Shown here: piece by piece, positions 47,621 to 55,208 of the stretch
How positions within the stretch are numbered: the stretch's first letter is position 1
Layout: the number at the start of each line of letters is the position of its first letter
DNA from: Thalassotalea sp. Sam97
GTDB taxonomy: Bacteria > Pseudomonadota > Gammaproteobacteria > Enterobacterales > Alteromonadaceae
Reading direction: 5' to 3'
DNA: 64,000 nucleotides
Assembly (NCBI RefSeq): GCF_041379765.1
Contig: NZ_CP166919.1
Coordinates: 620,001-684,000, forward strand
The notes under the pieces: generated by a model
What the model was told of the DNA's origin: nothing
Databases searched by the model: none
The model's input: only the letters and a program-made list of their open reading frames with translations
Program-made: the position numbers and the translations under genes

Positions 47621-47648
47621 TTGACTTATTTTTCGAATCTATTAATAT
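47621..47648 (+). promoter_or_regulatory. Candidate promoter of the tRNA cluster
   Basis: TTGACT (47621-47626) and TAATAT (47643-47648) are 16 bases apart. A GC-rich stretch (GCACTCC) follows the -10, as in stringently controlled stable RNA promoters, and the tRNA-Ser gene begins at 47664. Confidence 0.55.
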
Positions 47649-47663
47649 GCACTCCATCGAAAC

Positions 47664-47756
47664 GGTGAGGTGGCCGAGAGGCTGAAGGCGCTCCCCTGCT
47701 AAGGGAGTATACAGTTTGTAGCTGTATCGAGGGTTCGAATCCCTCCCTCACCGCCA
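47664..47756 (+). tRNA. tRNA-Ser(GCU)
   Basis: Acceptor arms GGTGAGG and CCTCACC, then discriminator G and an encoded CCA. The anticodon loop is CTGCTAA between CCC and GGG, giving anticodon GCU. A long variable arm (about 47707-47730) marks the serine class. It matches the place of serV in E. coli, after csrA. Confidence 0.97.
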
Positions 47757-47774
47757 TTTCGATAAATCGATTGC

Positions 47775-47851
47775 GGACACGTAGCTCAGCTGGATAGAGT
47801 ACCTGGCTACGAACCAGGCGGTCGCAGGTTCGACTCCTGCCGTGTCCGCCA
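47775..47851 (+). tRNA. tRNA-Arg(ACG), copy 1
   Basis: Acceptor arms GGACACG and CGTGTCC, discriminator G, encoded CCA. Anticodon stem CCTGG/CCAGG with loop CTACGAA gives anticodon ACG (read as ICG after TadA deamination). T-arm contains GGTTCGACTCC. 77 bases. Confidence 0.98.
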
Positions 47852-47914
47852 CTTTCTAAAGGTATAGAAAGTGGTATGCAATCAAGTGAGGTATCACTTT
47901 AAACTACCGACCGC
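47849..47914. repeat. Spacer type I, copy 1 (two hairpins)
   Basis: CCACTTTC (using the CCA end of the tRNA) pairs with GAAAGTGG at 47867-47874; then AAGTGA-GGTA-TCACTT forms a second hairpin at 47884-47899. Copies follow tRNA 3 and remnant A. No T-run follows, so these look like processing hairpins rather than terminators. Confidence 0.8.
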
Positions 47915-47991
47915 GGACACGTAGCTCAGCTGGATAGAGTACCTGGCTACGAACCAGGCGGTCGCAGGTTCGACTCCTGCCGTGTCCGCCA
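47915..47991 (+). tRNA. tRNA-Arg(ACG), copy 2
   Basis: Identical in sequence to copy 1 over 77 bases, including the CCA end. It is followed by a terminator-like hairpin rather than by spacer type I. Confidence 0.98.
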
Positions 47992-48003
47992 CTATTATCA
48001 AGG

Positions 48004-48030
48004 AACCGACTTTATTTAAGTCGGTTTTTT
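48004..48030 (+). terminator. Terminator inside the tRNA array, after copy 2
   Basis: AACCGACTT (48004-48012) pairs with AAGTCGGTT (48018-48026) and runs into TTTT. A second small hairpin, CCCTG/CAGGG, lies at 48034-48048. Confidence 0.85.
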
Positions 48031-48079
48031 ATTCCCTGAAAATCAGGGCTTGCCTAGCAAGTAAACTAGTTTCGATTGC

Positions 48080-48156
48080 GGACACGTAGCTCAGCTGGAT
48101 AGAGTACCTGGCTACGAACCAGGCGGTCGCAGGTTCGACTCCTGCCGTGTCCGCCA
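48080..48156 (+). tRNA. tRNA-Arg(ACG), copy 3
   Basis: Identical to copies 1 and 2 over 77 bases. It opens the second tRNA pair and is followed by spacer type I. Confidence 0.98.
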
Positions 48157-48217
48157 CTTTCTTTAAATAAGAAGTGGCATGCAATCAAGTGAGGTATCAC
48201 TTAAAACTACCGACCGC
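48157..48217. repeat. Spacer type I, copy 2
   Basis: Nearly the same as the spacer after copy 1: a first hairpin CCACTTTC/GAAGTGG and then AAGTGA-GGTA-TCACTT at 48187-48202, leading into ACTACCGACCGC before the next tRNA. Confidence 0.8.
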
Positions 48218-48294
48218 GGACACGTAGCTCAGCTGGATAGAGTACCTGGCTACGAACCAGGCGGTCGCAGGTTCGACTCCTGCCGTGTCCGCCA
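48218..48294 (+). tRNA. tRNA-Arg(ACG), copy 4
   Basis: Identical to copies 1-3. It closes the second pair and is followed by a terminator. Confidence 0.98.
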
Positions 48295-48303
48295 TTATTT
48301 GAG

Positions 48304-48330
48304 AAAGCCCGACAGTCTGTCGGGCTTTTT
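48304..48330 (+). terminator. Terminator after tRNA-Arg copy 4
   Basis: AAAGCCCGACAG pairs with TGTCGGGCTTT and is followed by a T-run. It is different in sequence from the terminator after copy 2. Confidence 0.88.
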
Positions 48331-48362
48331 ACTTTTTAGCTCTTAAAAATATTTAGTATTTA

Positions 48363-48445
48363 AACTCGCCTAGTTCACCAGGTTTAGTACCTGGCGCTAG
48401 TATAAGAGCCCAGACGGTGTGGATTCATTTCTGCCGTGTCCACCA
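48363..48445 (+). pseudogene. tRNA-Arg-derived remnant A
   Basis: The last 36 bases (48410-48445) are a degenerate copy of the 3' half of tRNA-Arg, with several changes, a 2-base deletion and an ACCA end. The 47 bases before it (48363-48409) are not the tRNA 5' half but match the same segment of remnant B at 40 of 47 positions. It occupies the first place of what would be a third tRNA pair, before spacer type I and copy 5. It cannot form a normal cloverleaf. Confidence 0.75.
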
Positions 48446-48506
48446 CTTTCAAAATTTTGAAAGTGGTATACAATCAAGTGAGGTATCACTTAAAACTACC
48501 GACCGC
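48446..48506. repeat. Spacer type I, copy 3
   Basis: CCACTTTC (48443-48450) pairs with GAAAGTGG (48459-48466), and AAGTGA-GGTA-TCACTT lies at 48476-48491. The structure is kept although the element before it is only a tRNA remnant. Confidence 0.8.
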
Positions 48507-48583
48507 GGACACGTAGCTCAGCTGGATAGAGTACCTGGCTACGAACCAGGCGGTCGCAGGTTCGACTCCTGCCGTGTCCGCCA
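48507..48583 (+). tRNA. tRNA-Arg(ACG), copy 5
   Basis: Identical to copies 1-4 over 77 bases. It is the last intact tRNA of the array. Confidence 0.98.
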
Positions 48584-48592
48584 CTATTAAAG

Positions 48593-48619
48593 AAGCCCGA
48601 CTTTTTAGTCGGGCTTTTT
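48593..48619 (+). terminator. Terminator after tRNA-Arg copy 5
   Basis: AAGCCCGACT (48593-48602) pairs with AGTCGGGCTT (48607-48616) and continues into T. The same terminator is repeated after remnant B. Confidence 0.88.
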
Positions 48620-48663
48620 GCTTTTTGTTTTTTATTTTAAATCTTAATCTTTTTTTGCTATGC

Positions 48664-48748
48664 AACTCACCTGGTTCGCCAGGTCTAGTGCCTGGCGCTA
48701 ACATAAGAGCCCAGGCGGTCGCAGGTTCGACTCCTGCCGTGTCCGCCA
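48664..48748 (+). pseudogene. tRNA-Arg-derived remnant B
   Basis: The 38 bases at 48711-48748 are identical to the 3' half of tRNA-Arg from the anticodon stem through CCA. The 5' half is replaced by 47 bases (48664-48710) related to remnant A and able to form hairpins (ACCTGG-TTCG-CCAGGT at 48669-48684, or CCAGGT/GCCTGG with a CTAGT loop). It is followed by an exact copy of the copy 5 terminator. A functional tRNA is not expected. Confidence 0.75.
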
Positions 48749-48757
48749 CTATTAAAG

Positions 48758-48784
48758 AAGCCCGACTTTTTAGTCGGGCTTTTT
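48758..48784 (+). terminator. Duplicate terminator after remnant B
   Basis: AAGCCCGACT (48758-48767) pairs with AGTCGGGCTT (48772-48781) and is followed by T. It is identical to the one after tRNA copy 5, showing that the 3' tRNA half plus terminator was duplicated as one block. Confidence 0.88.
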
Positions 48785-49007
48785 GCTTTTTAGCGCTTTT
48801 CTTTCTCACCCATGCTCGACAATATAAATCCTTTTTAAACGCTCACGCTTGTTTTTATTCTACCTGTGCATGTTGGGATAGGCTCACTCTGTGCTTTGGT
48901 TATTAATGCTATAAATCAGATATATCAGTCGCTTATTTGGCTTAAACTATCTGCTTGATACGTTTTTGTGATAACTTGTTTCCAATATGTTTACAATAAT
49001 CATTGCC

Positions 49008-49041
49008 AAAAAGAATTTGAGTTATTATTCTAATTCTTTTT
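49008..49041. promoter_or_regulatory. Inverted repeat in the oadG leader
   Basis: AAAAAGAATT (49008-49017) and AATTCTTTTT (49032-49041) are perfect 10-base arms around 14 bases. It lies 18 bases before the oadG ATG and just before the AAAGGA ribosome binding site, so it may be an operator or a leader hairpin. The rest of 48790-49059 shows no gene. Confidence 0.5.
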
Positions 49042-49059
49042 AACCAAAAAGGATCAGCT

Positions 49060-49311
49060 ATGGAAAGTCTCTCGGATGTATTTATTGAAGCTGGCGTACT
49101 TTTGCTGGTCGGTATGTGTTTTGTCTTTGCATTTTTAACCGTGCTTATTTTTGCTATTCAAGTGCTCGCTAAAATCGGCGAGCATTTCCCCGATACCATA
49201 CCTGAGCCCATGCGAGTTCAAACATCGCAACCACAAGGTGACAAACCTTCCCCTCATGTCATCGCTGCGATTAGTGCTGCAATCGCTCAATATCGAAATA
49301 AGAATAACTAA
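49060..49311 (+). CDS. oadG: Oxaloacetate decarboxylase gamma subunit OadG
   Basis: Small membrane subunit that holds the sodium-pumping decarboxylase together and binds zinc in characterised systems. 83 residues: one transmembrane helix at about 11-36 (VLLLVGMCFVFAFLTVLIFA) and a short cytoplasmic tail ending VIAAISAAIAQYRNK, the usual OadG tail pattern. It is 14 bases before oadA. Confidence 0.92.
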   Translation: MESLSDVFIEAGVLLLVGMCFVFAFLTVLIFAIQVLAKIGEHFPDTIPEPMRVQTSQPQGDKPSPHVIAAISAAIAQYRNKNN

Positions 49312-49325
49312 ATCAGGAGCCATCT

Positions 49326-51116
49326 ATGTCTAGTGCTAACTCTAAACTAGGAATTACCGAGCTTGTTTTACGTGACGGCCATCAATCATTATTAGCAACG
49401 CGTTTTCGCTTAGAAGATATGCTGCCGATTGCCCAAAAAATGGATGAAATTGGCTTCTGGTCTATTGAATCATGGGGCGGGGCAACGTTTGATTCGTGTA
49501 TTCGTTACCTTGGTGAAGATCCTTGGGAGCGTATTCGTGAATTGAAAAAGGCGATGCCAAACACCAAGCAACAAATGTTGTTTCGTGGCCAAAATATCCT
49601 AGGCTACCGTCATTATGCTGATGATGTGGTCACAAAATTTGTTGAACGTGCTCACAAAAATGGTGTTGATGTATTTCGTATTTTTGATGCGATGAACGAT
49701 ATTCGTAATTTAGAAACAGCCATCAAAGCAACTGTTGATGTTGGCGCACATGCACAAGCAACCTTATCGTTTACCGAATCGCCAGTGCACACCATTGATA
49801 CATGGTTGGATATGGCGAAACGCTTGCAAGATATGGGGGCACATTCACTGTGTATTAAAGATATGGCCGGCTTACTTAACCCATACGATGGCCATGAGCT
49901 GATCACTAAACTGAAGCAGCAGGTCGGGCTACCAATCTCTTTACATTGTCATGCGACCACAGGTTTGAGTATGGCAACCCACATCAAGGCAATTGATGCC
50001 GGTGTAGATGTTATCGATACATCGATTTCTTCAATGTCGATGACTTATGGTCATTCCCCGACAGAGTCTATCGTGTCGACAGTACAAGGTCGTGAGCGTG
50101 ATACTGGGCTAAATATGGAAAAGCTTGCAGAGGTGGCGACATACTTTCGTGAAGTCCGCGCTAAATACGCAAAATTTGAAGGCAGCTTAAAAGGCGTCGA
50201 TGCGCGTATTTTATTAGCTCAGGTCCCAGGAGGCATGCTGACTAATATGGAAAACCAACTGCGCGAGCAAGGGGCATCGGATAAATTCGATCAGGTACTA
50301 GAAGAGATACCTCGCGTACGTAAAGAGCTTGGTTATATCCCTCTCGTCACACCAACATCGCAAATTGTTGGCACCCAATCCGTACTTAATGTACTCACGG
50401 GCGAGCGCTATAAGTCGATTACCAAAGAAACCGCCGGTGTATTAAAAGGTGAATATGGTGCAACGCCAGCGCCAGTAGATAGTGATTTGCAAGCTCGCGT
50501 ATTAGATGGTGGCGAGCCGATTACTTGTCGCCCCGCTGATTTACTTGAACCGGAGTTAGACAAGCTTGAAAGTGAATTATTGGCAATAGCCAAAGAGAAA
50601 AGCATTAGTTTAGCTGACGATGTCATCGATGATGTTTTAACTTATGCGTTGTTCCCGCAAATTGGTTTGAAGTTTCTTGAAAATCGTAATAACCCAGAAG
50701 CGTTTGAACCAAAACCGAGCGCAGCAGATGTTAAGCCCGCAACAGAACAACAAACCGTTAACACTGGCAAAGTAGAAAGCTACGCGGTGAAAGTTGACGG
50801 TAAAGTATATGATGTCGTCGTTGCGCCAGGTGGTGACATTGAACAAATCAGCGCCGTAACCAGTTCATCATCCGCTAAAGCAAGTGATGCCCCTGTTGTA
50901 AGATCTGGCGCTAGCATTGATGCGCCACTTGCCGGTAACGTGTTCAAAATACTGGTGGATAATGGTGATTTTGTTAATGAAGGCGATGTGGTTGTTGTTA
51001 TGGAAGCGATGAAAATGGAAACAGAAATTCGCGCCACGGCCTCTGGTACGGTGAGCTCAGTTCGAGTTAAAGAAGGCGATAGCGTCGCAGTAGGCGACGC
51101 ATTGCTGCAGTTATAG
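49326..51116 (+). CDS. oadA: Oxaloacetate decarboxylase alpha subunit OadA (biotin carboxyltransferase)
   Basis: Removes CO2 from oxaloacetate onto biotin to give pyruvate; OadB then releases it while exporting sodium. 596 residues: carboxyltransferase TIM barrel with LVLRDGHQSLLATR near 13-26, metal ligands in SLHCHATTG near 205-213 and the catalytic Lys region LCIKDMAG; a conserved carboxyltransferase C-domain; a Pro/Ala/Ser-rich linker; and a biotinyl domain with K563 in VMEAMKMETE. All catalytic elements are present. Confidence 0.97.
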   Translation: MSSANSKLGITELVLRDGHQSLLATRFRLEDMLPIAQKMDEIGFWSIESWGGATFDSCIRYLGEDPWERIRELKKAMPNTKQQMLFRGQNILGYRHYADDVVTKFVERAHKNGVDVFRIFDAMNDIRNLETAIKATVDVGAHAQATLSFTESPVHTIDTWLDMAKRLQDMGAHSLCIKDMAGLLNPYDGHELITKLKQQVGLPISLHCHATTGLSMATHIKAIDAGVDVIDTSISSMSMTYGHSPTESIVSTVQGRERDTGLNMEKLAEVATYFREVRAKYAKFEGSLKGVDARILLAQVPGGMLTNMENQLREQGASDKFDQVLEEIPRVRKELGYIPLVTPTSQIVGTQSVLNVLTGERYKSITKETAGVLKGEYGATPAPVDSDLQARVLDGGEPITCRPADLLEPELDKLESELLAIAKEKSISLADDVIDDVLTYALFPQIGLKFLENRNNPEAFEPKPSAADVKPATEQQTVNTGKVESYAVKVDGKVYDVVVAPGGDIEQISAVTSSSSAKASDAPVVRSGASIDAPLAGNVFKILVDNGDFVNEGDVVVVMEAMKMETEIRATASGTVSSVRVKEGDSVAVGDALLQL

Positions 51117-51126
51117 GGATCGCAGT

Positions 51127-52257
51127 ATGGACTCCATTTATATTCTGTGGCAATCCACAGGGTTAGCTAATTTTGAGCTTGGCCAAATTGTCATGATGCT
51201 GGTAGGCCTGGGCTTACTGTATTTGGCCATAGCCAAAAAGTTTGAACCGCTATTATTATTACCTATTGGTTTTGGTGCCATCTTAACGAACATTCCAGTA
51301 GCTGGTTTTAGTGAAGTCGGTGGTGTGTTGCATTACATTTACTACGCAGGTATCGATACCGGGATATTCCCATTATTGATATTTATGGGGGTAGGGGCGA
51401 TGACCGATTTCGGTGCGCTTATCGCTAACCCTCGTATGTTATTGTTAGGTGCGGCCGCTCAATTTGGCATTTTTGCCACCTTATTTGGCGCAATTGCTTT
51501 AAATGCTATTCCTGGCTTTGATTTTAGTATTCAAGATGCGGCAGCTATCGCTATTATTGGTGGTGCCGACGGCCCAACTGCTATCTTCTTGGCATCAAAA
51601 CTTGCTCCTGAGCTACTGGGAGCGATTGCCGTTGCCGCGTATTCATACATGGCGTTGGTACCAATTATTCAGCCACCTATTATGAAAGCGCTAACCAATG
51701 AAAAAGAGCGCGCTGTAGAAATGAAGCAATTGCGTCATGTTACTAAAATCGAGAAAATCTTATTTCCACTAGCGGTTCTGATGATGACGATTTTCTTTTT
51801 ACCGGCTGCGACTCCACTCGTTGGTATGTTCTGTTTAGGTAACTTAATGCGCGAGTGTGGTGTGGTGGAACGACTAAGCTCGACGGCACAAAATGAGCTG
51901 ATTAACATTGTGACCATTTTCCTTGGTTTAGGTGTGGGGTCTAAATTAAGTGCCGACTCGTTCTTAAATGTCGAAACTCTAGGTATCTTAGCGCTTGGTG
52001 CCGTTGCGTTTTCTATCGGTACTGCCGCAGGCGTTATCATGGCGAAAATTATGAGTAAATTCTCGGATGAACCTATTAACCCATTAGTTGGTGCCGCAGG
52101 TGTGTCAGCGGTACCTATGGCAGCGCGGGTAGTGAATAAAGTGGGCTTACAATCAAACCCACATAATTTCCTATTAATGCACGCTATGGGCCCTAACGTT
52201 GCCGGGGTACTCGGCTCCGCTGTAGCCGCGGGTGTGTTACTTGCCTTAGTTGGCTAA
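51127..52257 (+). CDS. oadB: Oxaloacetate decarboxylase beta subunit OadB (sodium pump)
   Basis: Integral membrane subunit that decarboxylates carboxybiotin and moves sodium outward. 376 residues (Klebsiella about 433 including an N-terminal extension). It has about nine hydrophobic segments and the conserved IIGGADGPTAIFLASKL near 147-163, with the key Asp, plus NPLVGAAGVSAVPMAARV near 320 and the C-terminal MHAMGPNVAGVLGSAVAAG. It is 10 bases from oadA. Confidence 0.96.
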   Translation: MDSIYILWQSTGLANFELGQIVMMLVGLGLLYLAIAKKFEPLLLLPIGFGAILTNIPVAGFSEVGGVLHYIYYAGIDTGIFPLLIFMGVGAMTDFGALIANPRMLLLGAAAQFGIFATLFGAIALNAIPGFDFSIQDAAAIAIIGGADGPTAIFLASKLAPELLGAIAVAAYSYMALVPIIQPPIMKALTNEKERAVEMKQLRHVTKIEKILFPLAVLMMTIFFLPAATPLVGMFCLGNLMRECGVVERLSSTAQNELINIVTIFLGLGVGSKLSADSFLNVETLGILALGAVAFSIGTAAGVIMAKIMSKFSDEPINPLVGAAGVSAVPMAARVVNKVGLQSNPHNFLLMHAMGPNVAGVLGSAVAAGVLLALVG

Positions 52258-52283
52258 CCCAATACCGTATTACGGTCATTTTT

Positions 52284-52311
52284 AAAGGGATCGTCTATCG
52301 ATCCCTTTTTT
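52284..52311 (+). terminator. Terminator of the oadGAB operon
   Basis: AAAGGGATCG (52284-52293) pairs with CGATCCCTTT around TCTAT and is followed by a T-run. Confidence 0.92.
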
Positions 52312-52409
52312 ATTGACGCTGAATACTGAGATATTAACTGGCTAAAGCTTTTCATTTGTTCTCAAGTTGGTTAGCGTAGTGTTATGAGTATCCCAAATAT
52401 TTTGTAAGC

Positions 52410-53285
52410 ATGGACAATACCATTAAATTTATAATGACCACTTTAGTTGGTTTGACTTTTTCTGTTAGCGCGGTGTCTGCCGAACAAACAGTGCAACAAA
52501 AGTGGCGAACGGTAGAGCAAGATAACATCCTGTACTTGCAAACCGAACATGGCACCATGACGTTTGAACTGGCCGAATTCTTTGCGCCAAAGCATGTCGA
52601 CTATATTCGCCAATTAGTTAGTGATGGTTTTTACGATGGTTTGCCGTTTTACCGGGTTATCGAAAACTTTGTGGTGCAAGGTGGTGATGCTAGCCAAAAA
52701 AGGGTAAGCAAAGTTAAACAGGAGATGATAGCAGAGCAGCAACGCGCAATTGATAAAAACACAGCGCTTAATAGCTCTGAGTTTACCCTAGTGCAAACTC
52801 CAGATTTGCTTGCTGAACAAACTGGCTTTATTAATGGCTTTGCCGTGGGGCGCTCAATTAGCGAACAAAAGGAATGGCTTGTGCATTGCCCTGGGGTAAT
52901 GAATTTAGCGCGTGGTAATGATTTAAATTCTGGCACCACAGATTTTGCCATCATGTTTGGTGTTTCACCACGTCATCTTGATAGAAACATGACCATATTT
53001 GCCCGTTTACTTGATGGCTGGCAAACGCTCTATCAAGTAACGCGTACTGACTCTGTAACCGAGTCGGATAACAAGCCAACCTTAATTAGCAAAGCTTACC
53101 TTGGTTCACAGCAACCCACTAAAGAGCAACAAACATGGCTCGTAGAAGATACATCAACTCAGCATTTTAAAGATAAGCTTATCAAGCGGCGCTTATATCA
53201 GCATGATTTTTATCATCACAAAGGTAATGGCAATCTTGATGTGTGTTATCAAAAAGTAGCTGTTAAAAAAGGCTCAAACGATTAG
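52410..53285 (+). CDS. Periplasmic cyclophilin-type peptidyl-prolyl isomerase with an insertion
   Basis: A 291-residue protein with a signal peptide ending near VSAVSAEQ (about residue 25). The cyclophilin core shows LPFYRVIENFVVQGGDAS near 78-95 (catalytic Arg) and later GVMNLARGNDLNSGTTDFAIMFG near 158-180. Between them is an insertion of about 55 residues that is Lys/Gln-rich, and a further C-terminal extension makes it longer than PpiA-type proteins. It probably catalyses proline isomerisation of envelope proteins. Confidence 0.88.
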   Translation: MDNTIKFIMTTLVGLTFSVSAVSAEQTVQQKWRTVEQDNILYLQTEHGTMTFELAEFFAPKHVDYIRQLVSDGFYDGLPFYRVIENFVVQGGDASQKRVSKVKQEMIAEQQRAIDKNTALNSSEFTLVQTPDLLAEQTGFINGFAVGRSISEQKEWLVHCPGVMNLARGNDLNSGTTDFAIMFGVSPRHLDRNMTIFARLLDGWQTLYQVTRTDSVTESDNKPTLISKAYLGSQQPTKEQQTWLVEDTSTQHFKDKLIKRRLYQHDFYHHKGNGNLDVCYQKVAVKKGSND

Positions 53286-53348
53286 CGCTAATCACCCGAG
53301 GGCTCAGGGATACACCGTTGCTTGTTAACGGCGTTACAATGTAAATTC

Positions 53349-53388
53349 GGCCTGTAACATCATTGTTTATACAAGAGTATTACAGGCC
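53349..53388. other. Inverted repeat between the cyclophilin and rhlE
   Basis: GGCCTGTAA (53349-53357) and TTACAGGCC (53380-53388) are perfect 9-base arms; the loop holds a smaller TTGT/ACAA hairpin. It lies between convergent genes and could be a terminator of either, although no clear T-run follows. Confidence 0.45.
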
Positions 53389-53431
53389 TGGTTATTTCGT
53401 ATGATCAGAAAGGTACGCCTATTAAAGGCTA

Positions 53432-54829
53432 TTAACCCGTGATGCGTCGTCCAGAGCGACCCCGATTGGATGAGTTAGAGTTGGATGAACCTGAAGAGCG
53501 TCGGCCTTTACCGCCGGTATTTTTCGCATACGGGTTGTCACGTCGGCCACCGTGTTTACGGTTTTTCGCTGGCGGTTTATGGCCTTCGGCATTAGCTCCG
53601 CTTTTTTGCCCATCTTGATGCTCTGTTTTCGGGGTTTTAGGCTTCTTAGGTTTCTTCTCTTTAAACGGTCTAATGTCGTGTGACTTAGGCACAGGGTTAG
53701 CCGCTTCAAACCCTTCAATTTCTTCTCTATCTAATAGTTTTTGTGTTAATCGCTCTATTGCGACGAGCAGTTTAAATTCGTCAAAACACACTAATGAAAT
53801 AGCGTTGCCAGCCTTACCTGCGCGGCCACTGCGACCAATACGGTGAATGTAGTCTTCGGCGACATGTGGTAAGTCAAAGTTAACGACTTGTTCTAGCTCA
53901 TTAATATCAATACCACGAGCTGCAATATCGGTTGCTACTAATACACGAATATCACCGTCTTTAAACTGTGCTAATGCTTTAGTACGGGCCCCTTGGCTTT
54001 TGTTACCATGAATTGCTAAGGCTTTGATACCATCGGCTTCAAGATGGCGGGTTAGGCGATTGGCACCATGCTTGGTTTTAGTGAAAACAAGTACTTGTTG
54101 CCAATTGTTATGACCAATTAAGTACGATAATAAGCGTGGCTTTTTGTTTTTATCGGTAGTGATGATTTTTTGCTTAATGGTTTTAGCTGTGGAATTAGCC
54201 GGCGTTACTGAAATTTCCACAGGATCATTGACCAAGCCTTTGGCAAGCGCTCGAATATCATCAGAAAACGTTGCTGAAAACAACAAGTTTTGGCGATTTT
54301 TAGGTAACTGCTTAATGATTTTTTCAATATCATTAATAAAGCCCATATCAAGCATTCGGTCGGCTTCATCTAACACCAGTACTTCGACTTGGTTAAACTT
54401 AACGGCATTTTGTGAATATAAATCTAATAATCGCCCTGGTGTGGCAACTAAAATATCAACACCTTTACGCAGACGCATCATTTGCGGGTTGATTTTCACA
54501 CCGCCGAAAACAACATAGCTGCTTAGCGAAAGGTTTTTAGAGTACGTAGCAATGTTATCGCCTATTTGTGCGGCAAGCTCACGAGTTGGCGTTAAGATTA
54601 GGGTTCTAATATGGTTGGCTTTAACTTGTTTACCGTTATCAAGTTTTTGCAAAATCGGTAAGGTGAAACCGGCCGTTTTTCCTGTGCCAGTTTGTGCCGC
54701 GGCCATAACATCATGACCTTCTAAAACCGCAGGAATCGCTTGTTGTTGAATTGGCGAAGGGGTTTGGTAGCCTTTTTCCGTTAACGCCGAAACGATGTTG
54801 TCGGATAGGCCTAGTGCATCAAAACTCAT
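53432..54829 (-). CDS. rhlE: DEAD-box ATP-dependent RNA helicase RhlE
   Basis: RNA helicase acting in ribosome assembly and RNA turnover. The frame is open upstream to 54883, but ATG 54829 (MSFDALGLSDNIVSAL) fits homologs and has AGAG upstream. 465 residues: Q motif near 24-30, Walker A AQTGTGKT at 45-52, PTRELAAQI, DEADRMLDMG, SATF and the motif VI HRIGRSGRAGKAG. The C-terminal tail (about 385-465) is Lys/Arg/Ser/Asn-rich and probably binds RNA. Confidence 0.95.
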   Translation of the reverse strand: MSFDALGLSDNIVSALTEKGYQTPSPIQQQAIPAVLEGHDVMAAAQTGTGKTAGFTLPILQKLDNGKQVKANHIRTLILTPTRELAAQIGDNIATYSKNLSLSSYVVFGGVKINPQMMRLRKGVDILVATPGRLLDLYSQNAVKFNQVEVLVLDEADRMLDMGFINDIEKIIKQLPKNRQNLLFSATFSDDIRALAKGLVNDPVEISVTPANSTAKTIKQKIITTDKNKKPRLLSYLIGHNNWQQVLVFTKTKHGANRLTRHLEADGIKALAIHGNKSQGARTKALAQFKDGDIRVLVATDIAARGIDINELEQVVNFDLPHVAEDYIHRIGRSGRAGKAGNAISLVCFDEFKLLVAIERLTQKLLDREEIEGFEAANPVPKSHDIRPFKEKKPKKPKTPKTEHQDGQKSGANAEGHKPPAKNRKHGGRRDNPYAKNTGGKGRRSSGSSNSNSSNRGRSGRRITG

Positions 54830-55034
54830 AGAGACTCTCTTAATATATGTATAAGTGAACGAGAGCGATTTGGTTGCGAACAATAATTATTGCTGTGACC
54901 CCCCACCCTCAAGGCGAGCGCACTTTACAGTATAGTCAATATGGATGCAATGAATTGCATTGTTTCCTGCTACTAAGTTGTTATCTACCCCTGTAGTTAG
55001 GAATTGCCTTATCAAGATGACAAGGCTGCCAGCA

Positions 55035-55208
55035 TTAAGACGTGATTTGGATCATTAACGTAAAAAATGCTACTAAGATGAGGTTAAAACAAATGATGTA
55101 AGCAAACCCTTTAAGTCCTTGCTTAGCGGTATAGTTATTTGATTTCAAATACCACCACCAAATGAGGCACATGATAATTGGCAGGATAAAGAATAATCGT
55201 AACAGCAT
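55035..55208 (-). CDS. Small 57-residue membrane protein
   Basis: Not a standard long ORF: ATG at 55208, stop at 55035, 57 residues. It is preceded by AAGGTAAG, a good ribosome binding site. The sequence starts MLLRLFFILPIIMCLIWWWY and has a second hydrophobic helix (YIICFNLILVAFFTLMIQIT, about 37-56) joined by a polar loop KSNNYTAKQGLKG. The two-helix hairpin and codon use look real. It lies 115 bases after the AmpG-like gene on the same strand. The function is unknown; similar small proteins appear to exist in related genera, but I could not check. Confidence 0.72.
   Translation of the reverse strand: MLLRLFFILPIIMCLIWWWYLKSNNYTAKQGLKGFAYIICFNLILVAFFTLMIQITS

Noticed and set aside
47775..48784. 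Possible CRISPR array
   Set aside because: The repeats are tRNA genes with full cloverleaf features, and the spacers are themselves related hairpins.
48486..48809. A 107-residue minus-strand open frame over the tRNA-Arg array
   Set aside because: It is the antisense of tRNA genes and terminators; its repeated peptide only reflects the duplicated DNA.
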